A stretch of DNA of 59,257 nucleotides from Xylophilus ampelinus (GTDB taxonomy: Bacteria > Pseudomonadota > Gammaproteobacteria > Burkholderiales > Burkholderiaceae_C). A model generated the notes under the pieces. It searched no databases and had not been told where the DNA came from. It saw only the letters and a list, made by a program, of their open reading frames with translations. The position numbers and the translations under genes are program-made. Location of the stretch: NCBI RefSeq assembly GCF_901875635.1, contig NZ_CABFMN010000094.1, positions 1-59,257 of the forward strand, read 5' to 3'. Shown here one piece after another: positions 51,860-59,257 of the stretch (position 1 is its first letter; every line of letters begins with the position of its first letter).

Positions 51860-53087
51860 GGGGGGCCACGGTGCCCTCGCGGTAGAGCGTCTCGCGTTCG
51901 GCCGTGCTCAGGCCCAGTTCGGCTAGGATGCCGTCGGCATGCTCGCTCAGCCGCGGCGGCAGGCTCGCCACGCGGCCCGGCGTCGCGCTCAGCTTGACCG
52001 GCACGCCGATGTGGCGGTGCCCGTCGGCCTGCACCACCATTTCGCGGTGCAGGGCGTGCGGGTGCGTCAGCGCCTGCTCGACGTTGTTCACCACGCCGGC
52101 GGGCACGCCGCGGCGCATCAGCGTGTCGCACAGCTCGGCGGCGGGGTAGCGTGCCAGCGTGCGTTCGAGCTCGGCGCGCAGCACGTCGCGGTGCTCGCGG
52201 CGTCTGACGGGGTCGGCGAAACGGGGGTCGGACGCGAGGTCGGGACGCTGCACGCATTCGCACAGCCGGGCGAACTGGCCGTTGTTGACGACACCCAGGA
52301 AGATCGGCCCGTCCGCCGCCGCGTAGCAGTCGTAGGGCACGATGTTCGGATGCGAGCTGCCCATGCGCTGCGGGATCCGCCCGGAGTAGAACCAGTTCGA
52401 GGCATGCGGCGCCAACAGCAGCGCCAGGCCGGTGTCGAACAGCGTGGCTTCCACCCGCTGGCCGGCGCCCGTATGCGCGCGTGCGGCCAGGGCCAGCAGC
52501 ACGCCGACCATCGCGTTGTAGCCGGTGAGGTAGTCCACCACCGGCACGCCCAGCCGCACCGGGCCCGACTCGGGCGTGCCGTTGATGCTCATCAGCCCGG
52601 AGATGGCCTGCGCGACGGCGTCGTAGCCCGGCAGGCCGCCCAGCGGCCCGTCGGCGCCGAAGCCGCTGACGTTGCAGTAAATGAGCCGCGGGTGGCGGGC
52701 GGCGAGCGTGGTCTCGTAGCCCAGGCCCCACTTCTCCATCGTGCCGGGCAGGAAGTTCTCGATCAGCACGTCGGCCTCGTCGAGCAGCCGCCCGAGCACG
52801 GCGCGACCGTCGGCGCGCGACAGGTCGAGCGCGATCGACCGCTTGCCGCGGTTGAGCGCCGCAAAGTAGGCGCACTCACCGCGCTCGTCCAGCGGTGGGC
52901 CGATGCGGCGTGCCTCGTCGCCTTCGGGCGGCTCGACCTTGATCACCGCGGCGCCGTGGTCGGCCAGCATCTGCGCGCACAGCGGGCCGGCGAGCACGCG
53001 CGAGAGATCCAGCACGCGCAGGCCGGCCAGCGCGCGCGGCGGCGGCGTCCCGGCTGCCGTGGGGGTGGGTGCGGTGGGTTCAGGCAT
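51849..53087 (-). CDS. CaiB/BaiF-family CoA-transferase
   Basis: Family III CoA-transferase (412 aa). The start is LAGLRVLDLSRVLAGPLCAQ, followed by NRGKRSIALDLSR and ENFLPGTMEKWGL. The candidate catalytic Asp is in PVVDYLTGYN, after the GYDAVAQA segment. It belongs to the broader formyl/succinyl-CoA transferase-like group, distinct from the racemase at 25187 and from the pair at 26451/57369. It overlaps the upstream thioesterase gene by 8 bases and is the last gene of the operon that begins with two Bug receptors. Donor and acceptor acids unknown. Confidence 0.9.
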   Translation of the reverse strand: MPEPTAPTPTAAGTPPPRALAGLRVLDLSRVLAGPLCAQMLADHGAAVIKVEPPEGDEARRIGPPLDERGECAYFAALNRGKRSIALDLSRADGRAVLGRLLDEADVLIENFLPGTMEKWGLGYETTLAARHPRLIYCNVSGFGADGPLGGLPGYDAVAQAISGLMSINGTPESGPVRLGVPVVDYLTGYNAMVGVLLALAARAHTGAGQRVEATLFDTGLALLLAPHASNWFYSGRIPQRMGSSHPNIVPYDCYAAADGPIFLGVVNNGQFARLCECVQRPDLASDPRFADPVRRREHRDVLRAELERTLARYPAAELCDTLMRRGVPAGVVNNVEQALTHPHALHREMVVQADGHRHIGVPVKLSATPGRVASLPPRLSEHADGILAELGLSTAERETLYREGTVAPPPA

Positions 53088-54003
53088 GGACGATGAGGCG
53101 CTCGGCTGCGGCGCGGACGGCCCCCGGCATCGGCACCGACTTGCGTTGTTTTAGGTCGAAGAACAGAGCGACGACGACGATCGTCGTGTACAGGCTGCCG
53201 TCGTTCGAGTCGACCACGTGGTGGACGATGTGATAGAGCTTCTCGCCCGCCGCGAGGACGCCGCTGCGCACTTCCACCCCGGTGCCGGCGCGCAGCGCGC
53301 GGTGGTAAGTGATGTCGTAGTCGAGCGCCGCCGATCCGGTGCCGGCGGCCAGCAGCGCCTTGCGGTCCAACTGCATCGCGCGAAAGAGGTGCGTGATGGC
53401 GTCGTTGAAGCGCGCGATGTGCGCGCGCGGCGGCGCCACGCCGTCGGCGTCGCAGTCCCAGGGTTCGATCGAGCCGCGGTAGGTGAGCAGCAGCCGGTCG
53501 AGCGGCGGCGGGCCCGGCGGGAGGAGCGCGGCCATCGGCGCCGGCGCAGGCATCTCGGGCAGCTCGCCGGCGTGCGCGCGCGCCGCCGCCAGCACGTCGG
53601 CGGGCCACGGCCGCGTGCTGTCGTCGGCGCCCACCAGGCGCAGCCGCGTCTCGAACGCCGCCGATTCGACGCCGGTGCCCAGGTTCGTCATGCGGCTGGC
53701 GATGTCGATCGTGCCGTCGTCGTGCACGGCGCGGATGCCGGAGCGGATGGCATGGATGCCGCCGCCGTGCAGCTCGCGCTTGAAGAGCGTTCGGTCGGTG
53801 AGCGGCCGCAAGGCCAACTGATCGGCGCGCAACCGCCGCGGCGCGAGCCCCAGGCGCGCGGCGAGGTGGGCCTGCGCGTCGCTGGCGCGCGCCAGGTAGA
53901 ACTGCACGTTCATGTGGCCCCACTGGTCGCAGTCGGCCATGTTCACCGCGCCGCGGCCGGTGACGAAGACGCGTTCGGCGCCGGGTTCTTCCACGGCCGT
54001 CAT
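53080..54003 (-). CDS. double-hotdog acyl-CoA thioesterase-like protein
   Basis: Protein of 307 aa with two hotdog (4HBT-like) domains. The first half has the active-site segment CDQWGHMNVQFY, nearly the same as in the neighbouring single-domain gene (CDQLGHMNVQFY); the second half has WDCDADGVAPPRAHIARFND, a degenerate version. It most likely arose by duplication and fusion of a thioesterase domain. Start at 54003 overlaps the upstream gene's end by 4 bases. Hydrolysis of acyl-CoA is inferred from the fold. Confidence 0.82.
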   Translation of the reverse strand: MTAVEEPGAERVFVTGRGAVNMADCDQWGHMNVQFYLARASDAQAHLAARLGLAPRRLRADQLALRPLTDRTLFKRELHGGGIHAIRSGIRAVHDDGTIDIASRMTNLGTGVESAAFETRLRLVGADDSTRPWPADVLAAARAHAGELPEMPAPAPMAALLPPGPPPLDRLLLTYRGSIEPWDCDADGVAPPRAHIARFNDAITHLFRAMQLDRKALLAAGTGSAALDYDITYHRALRAGTGVEVRSGVLAAGEKLYHIVHHVVDSNDGSLYTTIVVVALFFDLKQRKSVPMPGAVRAAAERLIVHA

Positions 54004-54428
54004 GCGTCGCTCCCCGCAGGCAGCAAGCGCTCGCGTGCGCGCCCCAGCACCACGGCATCGATCGTGGTGGAACGGCGCGCGTCGAGATCCATCATCACCG
54101 TGTAGACCTTGCTCTTCATCGCCAGCTGGCCGGTCTCGACGTTGCTCAGGCGGTGGAAGAAGGTGATCTTGCGCTCGCTCACCTCGAGCACGCCGCTTTC
54201 CATGCGCACCAGGTCGCCGGCCAGCAGTTCCTTCAGGTACAGCACCTCTTGCTTCACCGCCGCAGGCGCGCGGCGCCGCTCGCGGATGTAGGCGGGCGTG
54301 AGGCCGATGGACGCCATCACGTGCCATGCCGCGTCGGAGACCTTGGCGACGTAGAACTGCACGTTCATGTGGCCGAGCTGGTCGCACTCCAGCGGCGACA
54401 CGCGACCGAGGTGGGTTTCGATGAACAA
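54000..54428 (-). CDS. hotdog thioesterase (4HBT family)
   Basis: Single-domain 4HBT-like thioesterase (142 aa) with the catalytic Asp/His-Met-Asn segment CDQLGHMNVQFYVAK. No ATG is available; I choose TTG at 54428, 9 bases after GGAG, since the conserved strand LFIETHLGRV begins there. Paralogous to the first half of the double-hotdog protein next to it. It begins 29 bases after a Bug receptor gene, which suggests the imported acid and its CoA ester are metabolised together. Confidence 0.8.
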   Translation of the reverse strand: MFIETHLGRVSPLECDQLGHMNVQFYVAKVSDAAWHVMASIGLTPAYIRERRRAPAAVKQEVLYLKELLAGDLVRMESGVLEVSERKITFFHRLSNVETGQLAMKSKVYTVMMDLDARRSTTIDAVVLGRARERLLPAGSDA

Positions 54429-54457
54429 GGGCAGGCTCCGGGGCGCGGGAGGAGGGT

Positions 54458-55429
54458 TCAGTCCTCGGCCTTGTAGTTGGCTTCCTTGACCACGCGCTTC
54501 CACTTGGCGATCTCGGCGTCGATGGTGCGGCCCAGCTCGGACGGCGTGCTGCCCACCGGGTCGTAGTTGAGGGCCGCCAGGCGCTCGCGCACGTCGGGCA
54601 GCGCGACGATGCGCGCGATCTCCGTCGACAGCCTGTTGACGATCTCCGGCGGCGTGCCCGCCGGCGCCAGCACCGCGGCCCAGGAATCCAGCGCGATGCC
54701 CTTGATGCCGGTCTCTTCGAGCGTGGGCACGTCGGGCAGCAGCGCCGAGCGCTTGTTCATCAGCACGGCCAACGGGCGCACCTTGCCCGACTTGACGTGG
54801 GCCATGCCGACGAAGGGGTCGACCACCGCATCCACCTCGCCGCCCACCACCGCCGCCATCTGTGGACCGGTGCCCTTGTAGGGTACCATCGTGATGTCGG
54901 CGCCAGTGGCCTGCTTCAGCTGCTCGCCGATCAGGCGCAGCAGGCTCGTGCCGGCGCCGTAGCTGAAGCGCCCCGGACGCGTGCGCGCTTGGGCGACAAA
55001 CTCCTGCATCGTGCGCGCCGGCACGTTGGCATTGACGAGGAACACGCCGCCCAGGTTGGCCACCAGCGAGATCGGCGCGAAGTCCTTGACCGGATCGAAG
55101 GGCAGCTTGTACAGCGCCGGGGTCAGCGTCTGCGCGCTGGCCACGGTGAGCAGCAGCGTGTAGCCGTCGGGCGTGGCCTTGGCCACGATGTCGGTGCCGA
55201 TGATGCCGTTGGCACCGGGCTTGGGGTCGACGTTGACGGTCTGCTTCAGCGATTCCGAGAGCTTGGCGCTGAGCAGCCGTGCCACCACGTCGCTGGTGCC
55301 GCCGGCGCCGAACGGCACGACCATGCGGATCGGCCGCGACGGATAGGGCTCGGCGGCGCCGGCCAGCAGCGGCAGCAGCAGGGCCGCGGCGAGCAGCAGG
55401 CGGCGCGGCAGGCGAGGGATGCGCTTCAT
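54458..55429 (-). CDS. Bug-type tripartite tricarboxylate receptor, second
   Basis: Periplasmic solute receptor (323 aa) of the Bug / TctC family. ATG at 55429 with GGAGA upstream gives a signal peptide (PRRLLLAAALLLPLLAGA). The mature part has YPSRPIRMVVPFGAGGTSDVVAR, the carboxylate-binding loop of the family, and later VPYKGTGPQ. No TctA or TctB membrane genes are near, so it is an orphan receptor, as is common in Burkholderiales. Ligand unknown, probably a carboxylic acid. Confidence 0.92.
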   Translation of the reverse strand: MKRIPRLPRRLLLAAALLLPLLAGAAEPYPSRPIRMVVPFGAGGTSDVVARLLSAKLSESLKQTVNVDPKPGANGIIGTDIVAKATPDGYTLLLTVASAQTLTPALYKLPFDPVKDFAPISLVANLGGVFLVNANVPARTMQEFVAQARTRPGRFSYGAGTSLLRLIGEQLKQATGADITMVPYKGTGPQMAAVVGGEVDAVVDPFVGMAHVKSGKVRPLAVLMNKRSALLPDVPTLEETGIKGIALDSWAAVLAPAGTPPEIVNRLSTEIARIVALPDVRERLAALNYDPVGSTPSELGRTIDAEIAKWKRVVKEANYKAED

Positions 55430-55473
55430 CGGCCGCTTTCTCCATCCTGGGGCGGGTTGCAAAGGCGTGGCCA

Positions 55474-56445
55474 TCATTCGGCCTTGATGCCGGCGGCCTT
55501 CACGGTGGCCGCAATGGCCTTCATCTCGGCACGGTGGATTTCAGCCAGCGCCTCGGCGTCGCCGGGGCGGGGCTCCCACGAGATGGAGCGCATCTTGTCC
55601 TGCACCGCCGGGTCCCTGAGGATCGCCATCATTTCGCGGCCGAGCCTGGCGCTGATGTCGCGGGGCACGCCGGCCGGTGCGAAGAAGCCCACCCAGGCCG
55701 AGTACGCCATGCCCTTGACGCCTGTCTCGCCGACGGTTTCGGTTTCCGGCGCCAGCGAGCTGCGCTGCGCGCCGGTGCCGGCCAGGATGCGCAGCCGGCC
55801 GGCCTTGGCGTTGGGCGCGCTGCTCGACAAGGGTTCGCAGACCACGTCGAGCTGGCCGCCGATCAGGTCGGTGAGCGCCTGCGCCGAAGCCTTGTAGGGC
55901 ACCTTCGCGATGTCGATGCCGGCGGCACTCTTGAGCAGTTCCATGCACAGCAGGCCCGAACTGGTGCCGAAGCCGTAGTTGAGCTTGCCGGGCGACGCCT
56001 TGGCCGTGGCGACCAGCTCGCGCAACGACTTGCTCGGCGAGGACCCGGGAACGACGATGACGAAGGGCGCGTCGGCCGCCAGCGCCAGCGGCACCAGGTC
56101 CTTCAGCGGATCGATGGGGAAGCTGGCATACAGGAAGGCGTTGGCCGCCACCGTGGTGCTCGAGCCGAAGAGCAGCGTATAGCCGTCGGCGGGCGCCTTG
56201 GCCAGCGTGCTGACGCCGAGCACGCCGCCGGCGCCGGCGCGGTTGTCGATGACCACGGTCTGCCCCAGACGCTCGCCGAGCAGCGGGGCCAACAGCCGCG
56301 CCAGCGCGTCGGTGCTGCCGCCCGCGCCCTGCGGCACGATCAGCTGCACCGGTTTCGACGGCCAGGCCTGTGCCGCTGCCGGCTTGGAGACGATGGAGCC
56401 GGCCGTTGCCAGCAGGCAAAGGAGAATTTTGTACAACGCGTTCAT
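55474..56445 (-). CDS. Bug-type tripartite tricarboxylate receptor, first
   Basis: Periplasmic solute receptor (323 aa) of the Bug family, first gene of its operon, with AGGAGGG before ATG at 56445. Signal peptide ends near AAAQA; PSKPVQLIVPQGAGGSTDAL is the ligand loop and VPYKASAQAL the second one. It is only distantly similar to the next receptor, so the two may recognise different acids. Divergent from the crotonase gene at 56548, with a 102-base shared promoter region. Confidence 0.92.
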   Translation of the reverse strand: MNALYKILLCLLATAGSIVSKPAAAQAWPSKPVQLIVPQGAGGSTDALARLLAPLLGERLGQTVVIDNRAGAGGVLGVSTLAKAPADGYTLLFGSSTTVAANAFLYASFPIDPLKDLVPLALAADAPFVIVVPGSSPSKSLRELVATAKASPGKLNYGFGTSSGLLCMELLKSAAGIDIAKVPYKASAQALTDLIGGQLDVVCEPLSSSAPNAKAGRLRILAGTGAQRSSLAPETETVGETGVKGMAYSAWVGFFAPAGVPRDISARLGREMMAILRDPAVQDKMRSISWEPRPGDAEALAEIHRAEMKAIAATVKAAGIKAE

Positions 56446-56547
56446 GGTCCCTCCTACACGTTGGACGTCATCACCGTTCGTTCATCGCGATCACCCGGCG
56501 CGCCTACACTGCGCTGAGCAGCAGACCCATCCACCGAAGGAAAACGC

Positions 56548-57330
56548 ATGACCGAAGCCGCCGTCCTCGTCGCCCGCCGTGACGCCATCTGCGAGATCAC
56601 GCTGAACCGGCCCGAGCAACGCAACGCCATGGCGCCCGAACTGCTGCAGGCGTTCCAGCAGGTGATCGACCAGGTGAAAGCGGATCGCGACATCCGCTGT
56701 GTCGTCATCACCGGCGCCGGTACCAATTTCTGCTCGGGCGCGGACTTCCGCAGCACCATTCTCGATCGTGGCAACGAGTTGCCGCACGAGGCGTCCTACG
56801 CGATCTACCGTCCGTTCCTGAGCATCCTCGATGTGCAGGTGCCGGTGATCGCGGCGATGAACGGCCACGCCATCGGCGGCGGCTTCGGCCTGGGCCTGGT
56901 GTGCGACCTGCGCGTGGCCAACCGCGAGGCGCGCTACGGCGCCAATTTCGCGCGCCTGGGGCTGCATTCGGGCATGGCCATCAGCTACCTGCTGCCGCGG
57001 GTGTGCGGCGTGCCGCGCGCTGCCGAACTGCTGTTCACCGGGCGCGTGTTCTCGGGCGCCGAGGCTGCCGAGATGGGCATCGCCAACCACGCGGTCGAGC
57101 CGGCGCAGGTGCTGGCGCGCGCGCGCGAGCTGGCCGACGAAATCGCGGCTAACGCGCCGGTGGCGGTGCGGATGATGAAGCGTTCGCTCTACCGTGGTCT
57201 CGACTGGGACCCGAAATCGGCTGGCGAGATCGAGGCGCTGCTGCAGTCGCGCACGCTGGACATGGCCGATGCCAAAGAAGGCGTCGCCGCCCTGCTCGAG
57301 AAGCGGACGCCGCAATTTCGCGGGCAGTAG
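56548..57330 (+). CDS. crotonase-fold protein lacking hydratase glutamates
   Basis: Crotonase-fold protein (260 aa) with FCSGADFRS as oxyanion segment. Neither hydratase Glu is kept: GGGFGLGLVCD at the first position and GANFARLGLHSG at the second. It therefore may isomerise, dehalogenate, hydrolyse or bind acyl-CoA. It stands alone on the plus strand between two minus-strand operons, divergent from the Bug receptor gene. GAAGGAAAAC precedes the ATG. Confidence 0.87.
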   Translation: MTEAAVLVARRDAICEITLNRPEQRNAMAPELLQAFQQVIDQVKADRDIRCVVITGAGTNFCSGADFRSTILDRGNELPHEASYAIYRPFLSILDVQVPVIAAMNGHAIGGGFGLGLVCDLRVANREARYGANFARLGLHSGMAISYLLPRVCGVPRAAELLFTGRVFSGAEAAEMGIANHAVEPAQVLARARELADEIAANAPVAVRMMKRSLYRGLDWDPKSAGEIEALLQSRTLDMADAKEGVAALLEKRTPQFRGQ

Positions 57331-57368
57331 CTTCGCGCGCCGCCGATTGAGCGCGGGGGTGATCGACA

Positions 57369-58577
57369 TCAGTCGCTCCCGCCGCGCTCCGCGACCGTGA
57401 CGCCGGCGGCCACCAGCGCGGCAATCTCCGCGCCCGAGTAGCCGGCCTCGGCGAGCAGCTGGGCACTGTGCTCGCCCAGGCGTGGCGGCGCGCGCCGGAC
57501 TTCCGGCGGCGTGCGCGACCAGCGCGAGGGCGGCCGAAGGGTCACCAGCGTGCCTTCGGTGGGATGCTCCAGGCGCTGGAAGAAGCCCACGGCGTTGAGG
57601 TGCGGATCGTCGAGCAGCGACTCCAGCGTGTGCAGCGGGCCGGCCGGCACGTCGGCCTCGCCCAGCAGCGCGAGCCACTGCCCGGTGGTGCGCGTGCGGA
57701 AGGTGGCATCGAGCCAGGCGTAGACCTCGCGCGAATGCTCGGTGCGCGCCTGCAGCGTGGCGAAGCGCGGGTCCAGCAGCAGCTCGGGCTGGCCCAGGCG
57801 CTCAAGCACCGCGCGCCACTGGCCGTCGCTGATGAGAAAGGCGCACAGCCAGCCGCCCAGGGTACGGAACGGCCGCCGGTCGGGGCTCAGGTGGCGAGGA
57901 TAGCCCGGCGGGCCCAGCGGCGGGTCGAAGGAGTGGCCCATCAGGTGGTCGCCGAGCACGCCCTGCACCAGCGATTCGAACATCGGCACCTCCAGCGACT
58001 GCCCCTGGCCCGTGCGCAGCTTGTGCACCAGGGCGCCGAGGATGGCATTGACGAGCACGGTGCCGGTGTAGCGGTCGGCCATCGCCATCGGGACGTAGCG
58101 CGGCTCGCCGCCGCTGGCGCGCGCGTACAGGCCGGCGATGCCCGACATGCCCTGCATCAGGTCGTCGAGCGCCGGCCGCGCGGCGTAGGGGCCGTCCTGC
58201 CCAAAGCCGACCGCGCCGACGTAGACGATGCCCGGGTTCACGGCGGCCAGCGCCTCGTACGACAGCCCCAGCCGGGCCATCGCCGCCGGGCGCACGTTGT
58301 AGACGAACACGTCGGCGGTGGTGGCCAGCCGCAGCAGCGCGTCTCGGCCAGCCGGCTGCTTGAGGTCGAGCACGACGCTGCGCTTGTTGCGGTTGTTCTG
58401 CTGGAAGATGCCGCCCATGCCCGGCGAGCGGGTGGGCCCGATGCCGCGCGCGATGTCGCCCTCGTGCGACTCGACCTTGATGATGTCGGCGCCCATGTCG
58501 CCGAGAATCTGCGTGGCGAAGGGCCCTAGCAGGTACGCGGTGAGATCGAGCACGCGGATGCCGTTCAGCGCGCTCAT
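57369..58577 (-). CDS. CaiB/BaiF-family CoA-transferase
   Basis: Family III CoA-transferase (402 aa). Start IRVLDLTAYLLGPFATQ, then GADIIKVESHEGD and NRNKRSVVLDLKQP. The candidate catalytic Asp is in AMADRYTG. It is a close paralogue of the 26451-27689 protein, including the DDLMQG segment and the SFDPPLGPPGYPRH to DRRP region. The ATG at 58577 is used; the frame upstream is a shadow of the dehydrogenase gene. It probably forms an operon with the partial acyl-CoA dehydrogenase 13 bases upstream. Confidence 0.9.
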   Translation of the reverse strand: MSALNGIRVLDLTAYLLGPFATQILGDMGADIIKVESHEGDIARGIGPTRSPGMGGIFQQNNRNKRSVVLDLKQPAGRDALLRLATTADVFVYNVRPAAMARLGLSYEALAAVNPGIVYVGAVGFGQDGPYAARPALDDLMQGMSGIAGLYARASGGEPRYVPMAMADRYTGTVLVNAILGALVHKLRTGQGQSLEVPMFESLVQGVLGDHLMGHSFDPPLGPPGYPRHLSPDRRPFRTLGGWLCAFLISDGQWRAVLERLGQPELLLDPRFATLQARTEHSREVYAWLDATFRTRTTGQWLALLGEADVPAGPLHTLESLLDDPHLNAVGFFQRLEHPTEGTLVTLRPPSRWSRTPPEVRRAPPRLGEHSAQLLAEAGYSGAEIAALVAAGVTVAERGGSD

Positions 58578-58590
58578 CGTTGGGGTCCCG

Positions 58591-59257
58591 TCAGCGCGAG
58601 GTGCAGGCCACCACGGCCTGCCACGCCGAACGCTCGCCACCCTGCCGGATGGCCTGCACCAGGGCGCGGGCCCAGAAGGTCTCGCTGCCGTGCTCGTCGC
58701 GCCACTCGCGCAGCCTGCGGGTGTAGAGGTGCAGCGTGTGCTCGGCGGTGACGCCGATGGCGCCATGCAGCTGGTGCGCGATGCGCGTGCCCAGTCCCGC
58801 GGCCTCGCCCGCGCGCGCCTTCGCCGCGGCGGCCGCGGCGACGAACCAGCGCGGGTCTTCGGTGGCCGCGGCCGCCTGCACCGCCACGCGCGCTGCGGCG
58901 GCCTCCTCGGCCAGCTGCGCCAGCTGGTGCTGCACGCCCTGGAACTGGCCGATCGACCGCCCGAACTGCACGCGCTCGCCGGTGTAGGTGACGGTCATCT
59001 CGAGCAGGCGCCCCAGCGCCCCGGCGATCTGCGCGGCGCTGAGCAAAGCGGCGCGCGCCCTCACCTCGGCCAGGCTCAGGCCCGGCAACGCGATGCACCA
59101 GGCCTGGGTCGGGCGCGCGCCCGCCGCCGCGTGCAGCGGGATGCCGGCGCTGCCGACGCGCGCCGCAGGCCAGGCGCCGCCCGCGACCGCACGCACTTGG
59201 ACGCACGCTCGCGGCAGCCAAAGCAGCTGGGCCGTGCCGGCGTCGTCTGCGCCGAGC
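58591..59257 (-). CDS. acyl-CoA dehydrogenase family protein, 3' part
   Basis: C-terminal part (over 220 aa) of an acyl-CoA dehydrogenase; the frame is open to the window edge, so the gene starts outside. Recognisable are YTGERVQFGRSIGQFQGVQHQLAQL, the conserved C-terminal-domain helix region, and HQLHGAIGVTAEHTLHLYTRRL near the end. The sequence is Ala-rich and diverged, like the small acyl-CoA dehydrogenase partners that often accompany CoA-transferases. It lies just upstream of the CoA-transferase gene. Confidence 0.83.
   Translation of the reverse strand, partial: LGADDAGTAQLLWLPRACVQVRAVAGGAWPAARVGSAGIPLHAAAGARPTQAWCIALPGLSLAEVRARAALLSAAQIAGALGRLLEMTVTYTGERVQFGRSIGQFQGVQHQLAQLAEEAAAARVAVQAAAATEDPRWFVAAAAAAKARAGEAAGLGTRIAHQLHGAIGVTAEHTLHLYTRRLREWRDEHGSETFWARALVQAIRQGGERSAWQAVVACTSR

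Noticed and set aside
56446..56547. Operator in the divergent Bug receptor / crotonase gap
   Set aside because: Two ACGT words occur here, but their flanks do not match the AACnnACGTnnGTT pattern and no convincing inverted repeat was found.

Overview
This window looks like a catabolic island from a high-GC betaproteobacterium, most likely Burkholderiales. Three features suggest this: very GC-rich third codon positions, orphan Bug-type solute receptors, and branched-chain-type ABC transporters with a built-in acyl-CoA synthetase next to many CaiB/BaiF CoA-transferases. No rRNA, tRNA, CRISPR array or insertion sequence was seen. Nearly every gene activates, oxidises, hydrates, cleaves or hydrolyses an acyl-CoA. 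By my count there are 8 acyl-CoA dehydrogenases (one cut by the window end), 5 crotonase-fold proteins, 5 intact SDRs plus one SDR pseudogene, 4 CoA-transferase/racemase-family proteins, 3 acyl-CoA ligases, 5 MaoC-like hotdog proteins, 4 thioesterases, one complete biotin-dependent acyl-CoA carboxylase, one HMG-CoA-lyase-like protein and one ETF:quinone oxidoreductase.

Layout. 1-6446 (+): 3' end of an E2 acyltransferase, acyl-CoA dehydrogenase, ligase, SDR, tannase-family lipoprotein and a decayed SDR pseudogene. 6622-12476 (+): crotonase, nitronate-monooxygenase-like flavoprotein, then a tightly coupled block of thiolase-like / DUF35 / MaoC / MaoC / thiolase-like / DUF35 genes that resembles an unfused steroid-type hydratase plus retro-aldolase. 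20664-12513 (-): livG, acyl-CoA synthetase, livH, livM, two tandem binding proteins and livF. 24953-21084 (-): MaoC, two acyl-CoA dehydrogenases and a second nitronate-monooxygenase-like gene. 25187-26362 (+): an alpha-methylacyl-CoA racemase homologue.

32305-26451 (-): a TetR regulator leading MaoC, ETF:quinone oxidoreductase, two PECR-like SDRs and a CoA-transferase. Divergent from it, 32536-36760 (+): acyl-CoA dehydrogenase, crotonase, HMG-CoA-lyase-like gene and MFS transporter. 36883-51820 (+): both carboxylase subunits with a LiuC/AtuE-like hydratase between them, then dehydrogenases, thioesterases, SDRs, a crotonase, a ligase and a metallo-beta-lactamase-fold protein. 56445-51849 (-): two Bug receptors, two thioesterases and a CoA-transferase. 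56548-57330 (+): a crotonase. 58577-57369 (-) and the window end: a CoA-transferase and a partial acyl-CoA dehydrogenase.

How it may work (inference). A carboxylic acid is imported by the Liv, Bug or MFS systems and made a CoA thioester by a ligase or CoA-transferase. It is then oxidised by dehydrogenases that feed the local ETF:quinone oxidoreductase. Branch points would be handled by racemisation, by gamma-carboxylation/hydration/lyase chemistry as in the leucine (liu) and acyclic terpene (atu) routes, or by MaoC hydration plus retro-aldol cleavage. This points to a branched, isoprenoid-like or alicyclic substrate, not straight-chain fatty acids. The strongest regulatory signal is a 23-bp element present twice with one mismatch, beside the TetR gene and in front of the carboxylase operon. 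Related ACGT-centred palindromes lie before other operons.
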